Source: JANMDU01 sp031418715
Lineage (GTDB): Bacteria > Pseudomonadota > Gammaproteobacteria > Burkholderiales > Burkholderiaceae_C
DNA: 64,000 nucleotides
Assembly (NCBI GenBank): GCA_031418715.1
Contig: JANOJL010000067.1
Span: forward strand, 124,001 to 188,000
Reading direction: 5' to 3'
The position numbers were made by a program, and so were the translations under genes. Of the stretch, positions 55,193-63,101 are shown piece by piece. A model generated the notes under the pieces. The model was given only the letters and a program-made list of their open reading frames with translations. It did not search any database and was not told the origin of the DNA. Every line of letters starts with the position of its first letter. Position 1 is the first letter of the stretch.

Positions 55193-55942
55193 TCAAATTA
55201 CCTTTGCAACGTTTTTCAATTTATCAACCAGCGTGGCCACATCAGGCACTTTGATTCCCGCGCCGCGCTTGGCCGGCTCGCTGACCTTGAGCGTTTTAAT
55301 GCGCGGAGCAACGTCCACACCCAAATCTTCTGGCTTAAAAACATCAAGCTGCTTTTTCTTGGCCTTCATGATGTTGGGCAGCGTCACGTAGCGCGGCTCA
55401 TTCAGGCGCAGATCGGTGGTGATAACGGCTGGCAGGCTCACAGAGAGCGTTTCCAAGCCGCCATCGACTTCGCGCGTCACGTGCGCTTTGCCGTCCACGA
55501 TTTCTACTTTGCTGGCAAACGTCGCTTGCGGCAAATCAGCCAGTGCTGCCAGCATTTGGCCTGTTTGGTTGCAATCGTCATCAATCGCTTGTTTGCCGAG
55601 GATGATCAGGCCGGGTTGTTCTTTGTCGATGATGGCTTTGAGCAATTTGGCTACTGCTAAGGGTTGCAGCTCTTCGCTTGTTTCCACCAAAATCGCACGA
55701 TCCGCGCCAATGGCCATTGCGGTACGCAAGGTTTCTTGGCACTGCGTGGGGCCGCAGGAGACGACGATGACTTCGGTTGCAAAGCCTTTTTCTTTGAGGC
55801 GCGTGGCTTCTTCCACGGCGATTTCGTCAAAAGGGTTCATGCTCATTTTGACGTTGGCAATATCCACGCCGGTACCATCCGATTTCACTCGGACTTTCAC
55901 GTTGTAATCTACGACCCGCTTGACGGCGACCAAAACTTTCAT
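55193..55942 (-). CDS. etfB: Electron transfer flavoprotein subunit beta
   Basis: From ATG 55942 the product is 249 residues with the EtfB pattern: MKVLVAVKRVVDYNVKVRVK, MNPFDEIAVEEATRLKEKGF, DQPGLIILGKQAIDDDCNQT-like KEQPGLIILGKQAIDDDCNQ and TGQMLAALADLPQATFASKV, then LPAVITTDLRLNEPRYVTLP. It binds AMP and docks to acyl-CoA dehydrogenases. It heads the leftward operon etfB, etfA, acyl-CoA dehydrogenase, nitronate monooxygenase. Two palindromic operators lie upstream. Confidence 0.95.
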   Translation of the reverse strand: MKVLVAVKRVVDYNVKVRVKSDGTGVDIANVKMSMNPFDEIAVEEATRLKEKGFATEVIVVSCGPTQCQETLRTAMAIGADRAILVETSEELQPLAVAKLLKAIIDKEQPGLIILGKQAIDDDCNQTGQMLAALADLPQATFASKVEIVDGKAHVTREVDGGLETLSVSLPAVITTDLRLNEPRYVTLPNIMKAKKKQLDVFKPEDLGVDVAPRIKTLKVSEPAKRGAGIKVPDVATLVDKLKNVAKVI

Positions 55943-55969
55943 TGACTGATACTCCTGAGTGTTCTGAGA

Positions 55970-55987
55970 TTGACGTTTACGTAAACT
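55970..55987. promoter_or_regulatory. TTTACGTAAA-type operator before etfB
   Basis: TTGACGTTTACGTAAACT contains the palindrome GTTTACGTAAAC. It resembles LiuR-type sites, which govern branched-chain amino acid and fatty acid degradation in several proteobacteria. Assignment is by resemblance only. Confidence 0.45.
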
Positions 55988-56004
55988 GCTGATCCGCCTT
56001 GCAT

Positions 56005-56044
56005 TGTAGGTTGCAGTGCAACAAACTTGCGATTGCAACCTACA
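56005..56044. repeat. Hairpin between etfB and dctP
   Basis: Arms TGTAGGTTGCA and TGCAACCTACA are perfect complements around 18 bases. It may be a divergent-promoter structure or an operator. Confidence 0.6.
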
Positions 56045-56058
56045 AAAACCACAAAAAC

Positions 56059-56070
56059 GAACGATCGTTC
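56059..56070. promoter_or_regulatory. GAACGATCGTTC operator
   Basis: A perfect 12-base palindrome in AAACGAACGATCGTTCTAT. Sites of this form are typical of TetR-type fatty-acid regulators (FadP/PsrA-like) in betaproteobacteria. It lies between etfB and the TRAP transporter. Confidence 0.5.
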
Positions 56071-56268
56071 TATTTTTTAGATTATAGGCAGCTTTGCCAA
56101 TGCCAATGGAGGCGTAACTCTAATTTCTGTCGACTCAAAGACAGTTGATGGTAAATTAACCAACTGCACAGTCGGCAAACCCGGGTAAGCCACTACGCTG
56201 CATGCAGAAGTCGCACGTTACATTGCAATGCAACAACCGTTTGAATACGTACGATTTTAGGAGTCCGC

Positions 56269-57282
56269 ATGAAACTCAAGGCCATTTCTTTCGCCGCTTT
56301 CGCTTTAGTCAGCAGCATGAGCCTGCAGGCGCAAACTGTGATCACCGCCTCCAGCTGGCTGCCGCCCACCCACACGCTCTCCATGGCGCAAAAAGAGTGG
56401 TGCGATCTGCTGGAGAAAAACACCTCGGGCAAGATGAAATGCAATATCTTGCCCCGCGCTGTGTCAGCGCCTCCGGGCACTTTTGATGCCGTGAAAAACG
56501 GCTTGGCCGACATCAGCTTCTCCGTGCAAGGCTATCAACCCGGCCGCTACATCCACACCCAGATGGCCGAGCTGCCCTTCTTGGGCAACTACGCTGAGCC
56601 AATCTCTGTGGCCTACAACAAAATCGCCACCAAATACCCGCAATTTGCCGCCGAGCACCAAGGCATGAAGGTGATTTCCTATTTCACCCATGGCCCTGGC
56701 ATTGTTTTTAACACCAAGCGCCCGATCAGCAAGGTGGAAGATTTAGGCGGCCTGAAATTCCGCGTCGGTGGCGGCATGGTCAACGACATCTCCAAAGCCT
56801 TGGGCATGAACGTCACGCTCAAGCCGGCGCCAGAATCCTTTGAATTGCTCAACAGCGGCGTGATGGACGGCACCCTCTTCCCAGCAGAATCCACAGAGTC
56901 TTTCCGCATCGACAAAATCATCAAGCACGCCACCACCTTCCCCGGCGGCCTGTACAACACCAGCTTCGCTTTCGTGATGAACCAAGGCAAATACGACAAG
57001 CTCACAGCGGAAGAGAAAAAAGCAGTCGATGCGATCAGCGGCGATGTCGCCACCCGCATCTACGGCCGTGGCTGGGATAAAGTGGATCGTCGCGCGACAG
57101 CGCTGATGCAAGCCAACAATGTGCTGATCACCAAGGCAGATGCGAAGTTTGTTGCCGATGTGAAAGCCAAGACAGCTTCTCTGGAGACCAAATGGATTGC
57201 CGATGCCGAAGCCAAGGGCCTGACGAATGCCAAGGCCGTGTTAGCTGAATTCCGCGCTGAGATTGCCAAGGCAGAGAAGTAA
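56269..57282 (+). CDS. dctP: TRAP transporter solute-binding protein
   Basis: The 337-residue protein has a signal peptide (KLKAISFAAFALVSSMSLQA, cut near QAQ) and the DctP fold (ITASSWLPPTHTLSMAQKEW, GLADISFSVQGYQPGRYIHT, VISYFTHGPGIVFNTKRPIS, LKFRVGGGMVNDISKALGMN with the arginine that holds the carboxylate). It binds a carboxylate in the periplasm for the DctQM permease that follows. TTTTAGGAGTCCGC precedes the ATG. Substrate unknown. Confidence 0.92.
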   Translation: MKLKAISFAAFALVSSMSLQAQTVITASSWLPPTHTLSMAQKEWCDLLEKNTSGKMKCNILPRAVSAPPGTFDAVKNGLADISFSVQGYQPGRYIHTQMAELPFLGNYAEPISVAYNKIATKYPQFAAEHQGMKVISYFTHGPGIVFNTKRPISKVEDLGGLKFRVGGGMVNDISKALGMNVTLKPAPESFELLNSGVMDGTLFPAESTESFRIDKIIKHATTFPGGLYNTSFAFVMNQGKYDKLTAEEKKAVDAISGDVATRIYGRGWDKVDRRATALMQANNVLITKADAKFVADVKAKTASLETKWIADAEAKGLTNAKAVLAEFRAEIAKAEK

Positions 57283-57303
57283 TTCTTTATCGTTTTAAGA
57301 ATA

Positions 57304-57399
57304 GGAACACGGAAGGCACAGAAGTTGCACGGAAAGCACAGAAAATACCTTTTTGATTTTTCTGTGTCTTCTGTGGAATTTCCGTGAATTCCGTGTTCC
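57304..57399. repeat. Imperfect long inverted repeat between dctP and dctQ
   Basis: GGAACACGG at 57304 and CCGTGTTCC at 57391 bracket arms rich in CACAGAA and TTCTGTG with about three quarters complementarity. It could modulate the ratio of DctP to DctQM. Confidence 0.75.
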
Positions 57400-57427
57400 T
57401 TTTTCTTGCCTTGTAAAACGTCCATTC

Positions 57428-57925
57428 ATGCGCCTTCAGCTTCAATCATTGCTCGATAAGCTCTGCGGCTTGCTCTGCGCCAGTGCCTTGTTTGCCATCA
57501 TGGTGCTCACGTTTTTTGACGTGGGTGGCCGCAAGTTGTTTTCGCACTCCATTCCCGGTTCGCTGGAAATGACTGAGCTGTTGATGGTGATCGTGATTTT
57601 TGCCGGTTTGCCCTTGGTGAGCGAACGCGGTGAGCACGTGATTTTTGATTCACTGGACAGCGTTTGGCCGGTCTGGGTTGTCAAGCTTCAAAAAGCCTTT
57701 GTGCATCTGCTGTGCGCTGCGCTGATGCTTGCGCTGGCCTATCTGATGTGGAAGACCGGTGTGCAGTTTGCCGGCTACGGTGAAACCACGGCGCAATTGA
57801 AGATCCCCAAATCGCCGTTCATCTTTGGCATGGCCGCGTTTTGCGCCATCACCGGTTTGGTACATGCGAGCCTAGCGCTTTACCCCGGAAAAGAAGCGGC
57901 TGAAGGCGAAGGAGTCGCGTTATGA
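57428..57925 (+). CDS. dctQ: TRAP transporter small permease DctQ
   Basis: From ATG 57428 the product is 165 residues with four membrane segments (LLCASALFAIMVLTFFDVGG, LLMVIVIFAGLPLVSERGEH, VHLLCAALMLALAYLMWKTG, FIFGMAAFCAITGLVHASLA), as expected for DctQ. It pairs with DctM, whose start overlaps its end by four bases (ATGA). Confidence 0.9.
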   Translation: MRLQLQSLLDKLCGLLCASALFAIMVLTFFDVGGRKLFSHSIPGSLEMTELLMVIVIFAGLPLVSERGEHVIFDSLDSVWPVWVVKLQKAFVHLLCAALMLALAYLMWKTGVQFAGYGETTAQLKIPKSPFIFGMAAFCAITGLVHASLALYPGKEAAEGEGVAL

Positions 57926-59214
57926 CCGAGGCGCTGCTTGGCTTCGCCGCCATTTTCGCCATGGCTTTGCTGCGCGTACCGCTGGCCTTCGCAATGGCGA
58001 TTGTGGGCGTTGTGGGCATGGGCCTTACACGCGGCTGGCTGCCTGCCTTCGCGAGCACGGCTCAAGTGGTGCAGGAAACGGGCTTTGCCTACACGCTGTC
58101 AGTCATTCCGCTCTTCATCCTCATGGGAAATTTCGTGGCTCGCGCGGGGCTCGCACATGAGCTGTTTGCTGCGGCCTACGCATTCATTGGCCATTTGCGC
58201 GGCGGCTTGGCGCATGCCACGGTGCTCGCCTGCGCGGGCTTCGGCGCGATTTGCGGCTCCTCAATTGCCACTGCTGCGACGATGAGCAAGGTGGCCTATC
58301 CTTCGATGAAAAAGTTGGGGTATTCAGATTCGCTTTCCACCGGCGTGATGGCCGCTGGCGGCACGCTTGGCATCATGATTCCGCCTTCCACCATTATGGT
58401 GATCTATGGCATCGTGACTGAAACGAATATTGGCAAGCTCTTCGCAGCGGGTGTGATCCCGGGTTTGCTCACCGCCGCCATGCTGATGCTGTGTATCGTC
58501 TTCATGACCTCGCGCGACCCTGAGCACGCACCTGCGGGCGAGAAAACCTCTTGGCCAGATCGCTGGAAGGCATTGCGCGGCATTTGGGGCGTGATCGTCT
58601 TGGTGATCATCGTCTTAGGCGGTATTTACGGCGGAATATTCACCGCCACTGAAGGCGCAGGCATTGGTGCATCCGGTGCCTTCCTCTTTGCATTGGCTCG
58701 ACGAAGGCTCACTTGGGGCGTCTTGTTTCAAGTGCTTGTGGAATCCGCACGCACAACTGCGATGCTCTTCGCCCTGCTGATCGCCGCCACGATTTTTGCC
58801 AACTTCGTAAACTTCACCAGCCTACCCAACGATCTGAAAGAATGGATCACGAATCTGGGCTTGTCTCCGGTGATGATCATCGCAGCAATGATGTTGATCT
58901 ACGTGATCTTGGGCACGGTGATGGAAGAGCTCACGATGGTGTTGCTCACCATTCCCCTCTTCTTCCCGATCGTTACGGCTTTAGGTTTTGATCCCGTTTG
59001 GTTTGGCGTATTGATTGTGATGATCGTACAAATTGGCTTGATCTCGCCGCCCGTGGGGATGAATCTGTTTGTGCTCAACAGTTTGCTTCCCAAAGTTGGC
59101 TTGGCCAATATCTTCAAAGGCTGCTGGCCTTTCGTACTCACGATGATTGGTGTACTGATGCTGCTGGTGGCCTTTCCACAATTGAGCCTGTGGTTGCCGG
59201 GGTTGATGGAGTAA
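57922..59214 (+). CDS. dctM: TRAP transporter large permease DctM
   Basis: The 430-residue protein has about 12 membrane segments and DctM motifs (FILMGNFVARAGLAHELFAA, GFGAICGSSIATAATMSKVA, GTLGIMIPPSTIMVIYGIVT, IFTATEGAGIGASGAFLFAL, GTVMEELTMVLLTIPLFFPI). It carries the substrate with Na+ across the inner membrane. It is the last gene of the transporter operon. Confidence 0.93.
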   Translation: MTEALLGFAAIFAMALLRVPLAFAMAIVGVVGMGLTRGWLPAFASTAQVVQETGFAYTLSVIPLFILMGNFVARAGLAHELFAAAYAFIGHLRGGLAHATVLACAGFGAICGSSIATAATMSKVAYPSMKKLGYSDSLSTGVMAAGGTLGIMIPPSTIMVIYGIVTETNIGKLFAAGVIPGLLTAAMLMLCIVFMTSRDPEHAPAGEKTSWPDRWKALRGIWGVIVLVIIVLGGIYGGIFTATEGAGIGASGAFLFALARRRLTWGVLFQVLVESARTTAMLFALLIAATIFANFVNFTSLPNDLKEWITNLGLSPVMIIAAMMLIYVILGTVMEELTMVLLTIPLFFPIVTALGFDPVWFGVLIVMIVQIGLISPPVGMNLFVLNSLLPKVGLANIFKGCWPFVLTMIGVLMLLVAFPQLSLWLPGLME

Positions 59215-59225
59215 CTCTCATCATT

Positions 59226-59290
59226 CGCTGGTACTTACTATTTATTGGATGGCACTTAGTGCAGCATTTATAAGCGCCAGAGGGGGTTTT
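59226..59290 (-). repeat. Dispersed repeat copy after dctM
   Basis: CTTACTATTTATTGGATGGC, TAGTGCAGC, TTTATAAGCGCC follow the inverse landmarks in a degraded form. Confidence 0.5.
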
Positions 59291-59326
59291 GGTTTCAATT
59301 TCTTAGTTCTTCTAGCGCCTTTTTTT

Positions 59327-59465
59327 TGAGCATTTTAGGTACTTTGCCGTTATATTTTCTACATAGCTTGCTATTTTTTTGATAGCGATTGTGTTGTGAG
59401 AATTGTTACTTGGGTAGAGCGGCCACGGCACAGCGGCCAGCTCCCTTTCCTCTACGCCACACAGC
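59327..59465 (+). repeat. Composite repeat, copy 2
   Basis: GAGCATTTTAGGTACTTTGC, CGTTATATTTTCTACATAGC, TTGCTATTTTTTTGATAGCG, then TTGGGTAGAGCGGCCACGGC and CAGCGGCCAGCTCCCTTTCC align with 36184-36320. Together with the copy before it this fills most of the 342-base gap 59215-59556. Confidence 0.75.
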
Positions 59466-59556
59466 GAGAGCGTGTGCAGCACTTGTCTGTCGATCGGCGC
59501 ATGAGGGCGCGTCGCCTGCGCAGAGCACAGGCTTTAGATTACAGCGTACAAAAAAA

Positions 59557-60273
59557 TCACCAAGGCAACTCAGCCCTAAGATAATCCAAAAACTTCCCGT
59601 TGTCAGCAGCAGCCAAACGATCCACAACGCCCAGAATTTCCGAAGCCGCCACGTCAGTAGGCCGCACATTCAAGCCCGTTTTAGAAAACGGCTCACTCAA
59701 AGAAGTCGCCACTGTGCCCGGGTGCATCGCCACGCAGCACACGGATTTATTGCGTCGTACCAACTCTATCGAAGCCGTCTTCACGATCTGATTCAACGCG
59801 GCCTTGGAAGCGCGATAGCCATACCAGCCGCCCAAAGCGTTATCACCAATGCTGCCCACTTTCGCTGAAATAAACACCAGCTTCGCCAAACCATCGCGCG
59901 GTAGCAAAGGCGAAACATGCTTGAGCAGCAAAGCTGGACCTATCGCGTTCACTGCCAAGACGCGCTGCAAATAAGCTGCATCCAATTGCGCCAAACTTCG
60001 CTCAGGGCCTTGTCCTTCTTGATGAAGCATGCCTGTAGCAACGATCATCAGGCGCAGAGGCTGAACTTCGCATTTCGCTTTCAACCAAGCCGCGCTATCT
60101 GCCATGCTCGCCTCATCCGTGATATCCAGCAGCGGCGCGTCATCCATAGAGAAGCTGCGCGAAAGCCCCAAGACCTGCGCAAAATGACCCTCAAATCTCA
60201 ACTGCGCCAACAACGCTGCGCCTAGCCCTCCCGATGCGCCTATCACCAGCGCCGTATTACCCACATCTGCCAT
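59557..60273 (-). CDS. Short-chain dehydrogenase/reductase
   Basis: The 238-residue Rossmann protein has TALVIGASGGLGAALLAQLR for the dinucleotide, MIVATGMLHQEG, the catalytic KVGSIGDNALGGWYGYRASK with Y and K, and PGTVATSLSEPFSKT. It is an SDR of the CsgA/YbbO-like kind that reduces or oxidises a small carbonyl compound with NAD(P)H. It is divergent from amn with a 39-base gap. Substrate unknown. Confidence 0.88.
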   Translation of the reverse strand: MADVGNTALVIGASGGLGAALLAQLRFEGHFAQVLGLSRSFSMDDAPLLDITDEASMADSAAWLKAKCEVQPLRLMIVATGMLHQEGQGPERSLAQLDAAYLQRVLAVNAIGPALLLKHVSPLLPRDGLAKLVFISAKVGSIGDNALGGWYGYRASKAALNQIVKTASIELVRRNKSVCCVAMHPGTVATSLSEPFSKTGLNVRPTDVAASEILGVVDRLAAADNGKFLDYLRAELPW

Positions 60274-60312
60274 TGCATATCACCTGTCATATAAAACTGC
60301 GTATCATTCTGC

Positions 60313-61824
60313 ATGGAAAACTCAAACATTCACTGCACCACACTCAATGCCCCCTTCATCGCACCGGGCAGATACACAGACGCAGCATCCGCCGTCAACC
60401 AAATTCAAGCGATTTACGACAACAGCCTTGCGCATCTGCGCAGCAGCCTAGACGCCTTCGTAGCCGGCACGCTCAAAGCAGGCCGCGTTCGCGCTTGCTA
60501 CCCCTTCGTGCGACTGCGCACACAAAGCCTGACGCGCCAAGGCGCAGCCCCCAAGAAGCTAAGCTTTGGCTTTGTACAGGGCGTGGGTACGTTTGAGACG
60601 ACGATCACCAAACCAGATTTGTTCGAAGGCTATTTGCTGAGGCAACTCGATTTGCTGCTGAAAAATCATGGCGGTGAAATCGAGGTGGGCACCAGCAACG
60701 AGCCGATTCCGATTCATTTTTCATTTGCCGATCACGATCACGTCGAAGGCAATATCCCGCCTGATCGCCGAGCCCTCATGCGCGATGTGTTTGATCTGCC
60801 CGATCTGGGCGCGATGAACGACGATATTGCCAATGGCACTTACGAAGCGGGTGGCCGCGCTCAACCGCTCTCGCTTTTTACGGCGCCGCGCATTGACTAT
60901 TCGTTGCACCGCCTGCGCCATTACACCGGCACCAGCACCGAGCATTTTCAAAACTATGTGCTGTTGACCAACTACCAGTTTTACATTGACGAATTTGTCA
61001 ACCTCTGCCGCCAAGAGATGGCCAACCCGAATAGCGAATACATGGCTTTCGTTTCGCCTGGCAATGTGGTGATGCGCCGCGTGGGTCTGCCTGCGGAGGC
61101 GCTGGATGCCTTAGGCAAAGAGCCCCCGCGCCTGCCTCAAATGCCTGCTTATCACCTCGTGCGCAAAGATCACAGCGGCATCACGATGGTCAACATCGGC
61201 GTGGGCCCCGCCAATGCGAAAAACATCACCGATCACATCGCAGTGTTGCGCCCGCATGCCTGGCTCATGCTCGGCCACTGCGCCGGCCTGCGCAACAGCC
61301 AGGCGCTGGGTGACTATGTGCTGGCGCATGCCTATGTGCGAGACGATCATGTGCTCGATGAAGATCTGCCGCTTTGGGTGCCGATCCCCGCGCTGGCGGA
61401 AGTGCAAGTGGCGTTGCAGCAGGCCGTGGCAGAAGTTGCCAACTTGCCCAAAGGTGAGTTAAAGCAACTGCTGCGCACAGGCACCGTCGCCTCCACAGAC
61501 AACCGCAATTGGGAGCTACTGGACATGCGCAAACTCAGCCAACGCTTCAACCAAAGCCGCGCCATCGCCCTCGACATGGAAAGCGCAACGATTGCCGCCA
61601 ACGGCTTTCGCTTTCGAGTGCCCTATGGCACTCTGCTTTGCGTGAGCGACAAACCGATGCACGGCGAAATCAAACTCCCCGGCATGGCCAATCAGTTCTA
61701 CCGAGATCGCGTGGATCAGCATTTGCGTATTGGTATGAGAGCGGTGGAGATTCTGCGTGAGCTGGGGGCGGAGCAGTTGCATAGCCGAAAATTGCGGAGT
61801 TTTGCTGAAGTGGCGTTTCAATAG
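60313..61824 (+). CDS. amn: AMP nucleosidase
   Basis: The 503-residue protein matches Amn: an N-terminal regulatory domain (FVRLRTQSLTRQGAAPKKLS, PIPIHFSFADHDHVEGNIPP) and a C-terminal nucleoside-phosphorylase-like domain (TMVNIGVGPANAKNITDHIA, VLRPHAWLMLGHCAGLRNSQ, LGDYVLAHAYVRDDHVLDED, IALDMESATIAANGFRFRVP). It splits AMP to adenine and ribose 5-phosphate, adjusting purine pools. It is divergent from the SDR gene. Confidence 0.95.
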   Translation: MENSNIHCTTLNAPFIAPGRYTDAASAVNQIQAIYDNSLAHLRSSLDAFVAGTLKAGRVRACYPFVRLRTQSLTRQGAAPKKLSFGFVQGVGTFETTITKPDLFEGYLLRQLDLLLKNHGGEIEVGTSNEPIPIHFSFADHDHVEGNIPPDRRALMRDVFDLPDLGAMNDDIANGTYEAGGRAQPLSLFTAPRIDYSLHRLRHYTGTSTEHFQNYVLLTNYQFYIDEFVNLCRQEMANPNSEYMAFVSPGNVVMRRVGLPAEALDALGKEPPRLPQMPAYHLVRKDHSGITMVNIGVGPANAKNITDHIAVLRPHAWLMLGHCAGLRNSQALGDYVLAHAYVRDDHVLDEDLPLWVPIPALAEVQVALQQAVAEVANLPKGELKQLLRTGTVASTDNRNWELLDMRKLSQRFNQSRAIALDMESATIAANGFRFRVPYGTLLCVSDKPMHGEIKLPGMANQFYRDRVDQHLRIGMRAVEILRELGAEQLHSRKLRSFAEVAFQ

Positions 61825-61847
61825 GCTTTGTTGTTGCTCGTCCGTTG

Positions 61848-62024
61848 CGCTCGACCCGCTCGCCTGCTGCGTGACGTGCCCGAAAAAGCCGAGGCCTTTC
61901 TTCGTGAGGCGCTCTTACCCGCCAGCGACGAGCTCCCACCATTTGTAGCGATGATGAGATGGCTTGCCGCGCCCGACCAGCGAAAGGCTTCGTTTTTTCA
62001 GACCCATCACGCAGCGGGTTGAGG
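61848..62024 (+). repeat. 177 bp direct repeat, copy A (left of vapBC)
   Basis: The block contains ACCCGCTCGCCTGC, AAAGCCGAGGCCTTTCTTCG, TGTAGCGATGATGAGATGG and CGCGCCCGACCAGCGAAAGG, and ends GCGGGTTGAGG. It aligns without gaps with 62755-62931. No gene is seen in it. Confidence 0.88.
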
Positions 62025-62097
62025 TGGTTAGCGCGTCGTCTAATTTTCGTGCACTATTAGTGATATCATGCTATCATTGCGTAGCGAGGTAACGATC

Positions 62098-62358
62098 ATG
62101 GCCGCACTCATCATCCGCGATTTGAACGACAACCTAGGCGCTGCACTTAAGCGTGAGGCGAAGAAGCGCGCCACCAGTGTGAACAAGCTGGTGCAGCAAT
62201 ACATCGCTGCCGGCTTGCAGCAAAGCAGCGCCGTAGCCAAGCCAGGGCAACGCAACGATTTGGCTGCCTTCGCTGGCCGCTGGAGCAGCAAAGATTTGCG
62301 TGAGTTCAACGCTGCCACCGAGAGCTTCAACCAGATTGAGGCCGATCTGTGGAAATAA
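62098..62358 (+). CDS. Antitoxin VapB-type (ribbon-helix-helix)
   Basis: From ATG 62098, with GAGGT before it, the product is 86 residues: an N-terminal ribbon-helix-helix (MAALIIRDLNDNLGAALKRE, AKKRATSVNKLVQQYIAAGL) of the FitA/VapB type and a C-terminal toxin-binding tail (LAAFAGRWSSKDLREFNAAT, ESFNQIEADLWK). It neutralises the PIN toxin and represses the promoter. TGATATCATGCTATCA, before the gene, has a palindrome that may be its operator. It overlaps vapC by 10 bases. Confidence 0.88.
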   Translation: MAALIIRDLNDNLGAALKREAKKRATSVNKLVQQYIAAGLQQSSAVAKPGQRNDLAAFAGRWSSKDLREFNAATESFNQIEADLWK

Positions 62359-62747
62359 GCAATCTGTGCCTAGACACCAATACGTATTCCGCGTTTCTTG
62401 CAGGCAAAGCCGCAGCTATCAAGCGCATTTCGCAAGCTGACCACATTTGGCTCCCAGCACCCGTGTTGGGTGAGCTGCGAGCAGGCTTTGCCAAGGGAAG
62501 CAAGACTGCTGAGAACGAGCTACTACTCCAGGAGTTTTTAGCCTCTCAGCATGTGCATGTGATCGCCATCGACGAAGCCGTCACCCGCTGCTACGCGAAG
62601 ATTTTTGATCAACTTCGCAAAGATGGCTCACCCATTCCCACCAACGATCTGTGGATTGCCGCCTGCGTGATGCATGTTGGCTTTCCTTTGTATTCCTTGG
62701 ATGCGCATTTCAAGCATGTGAGTGGCATTGAGCTGATTCCAGCCTAA
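62349..62747 (+). CDS. vapC: Toxin VapC (PIN-domain ribonuclease)
   Basis: The GTG start overlaps the antitoxin end. The 132-residue PIN protein has the acidic metal residues in LCLDTNTYSAFLAG, APVLGELRAGFAKG, IPTNDLWIAACVMH and LYSLDAHFKHV. It cuts tRNA or rRNA when free of antitoxin. The pair lies between two 177 bp direct repeats, which suggests that the module arrived or can leave as a unit. Confidence 0.92.
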   Translation: MEISNLCLDTNTYSAFLAGKAAAIKRISQADHIWLPAPVLGELRAGFAKGSKTAENELLLQEFLASQHVHVIAIDEAVTRCYAKIFDQLRKDGSPIPTNDLWIAACVMHVGFPLYSLDAHFKHVSGIELIPA

Positions 62748-62754
62748 AGATTTT

Positions 62755-62931
62755 CGCTCCACCCGCTCGCCTGCCACGTGACGTGCCCAAAAAAGCCGAG
62801 GCCTTTCTTCGTGTGGCGCTCTGTGCCGCAAGCTGCGAGCTCCCGCCTTATGTAGCGATGATGAGATGGTTAGCCGCGCCCGACCAGCGAAAGGCTTCGT
62901 TTTTTCAGACCCCTCACGCAGCGGGTTGAGG
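62755..62931 (+). repeat. 177 bp direct repeat, copy B (right of vapBC)
   Basis: Same length as copy A and nearly the same sequence; differences are scattered and concentrated in the middle (TGTGCCGCAAGCTGCG against TACCCGCCAGCGACG). It starts seven bases after the vapC stop. The rest of the gap to 63101 is AT-rich with no gene; CTAAGGAGATC at 63087-63097 serves the next gene. Confidence 0.88.
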
Positions 62932-63101
62932 CTAAAGGCCCGATCCGATTTACCACCAAATTTTGACGCTGAGCAATGTATATTCCATCACTTGACGATT
63001 GCGTTGGCGGCAAGCTTTAAAAAGTACTTGTTCGGCACTCACGCTTACCCGGATGCGGTTTGGGATATTGGTTGTTAATATTCTTCTAAGGAGATCTATT
63101 T

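Noticed and set aside
60234..60596. Short histidine/arginine-rich frame over the start of amn
   Set aside because: Out-of-frame reading of amn; composition is that of a shadow.
61825..62100. A group II intron or integron attC site in the 177 bp repeat
   Set aside because: No RT gene, no typical attC core sites (GTTRRRY at both ends) and no fold I could support by eye.
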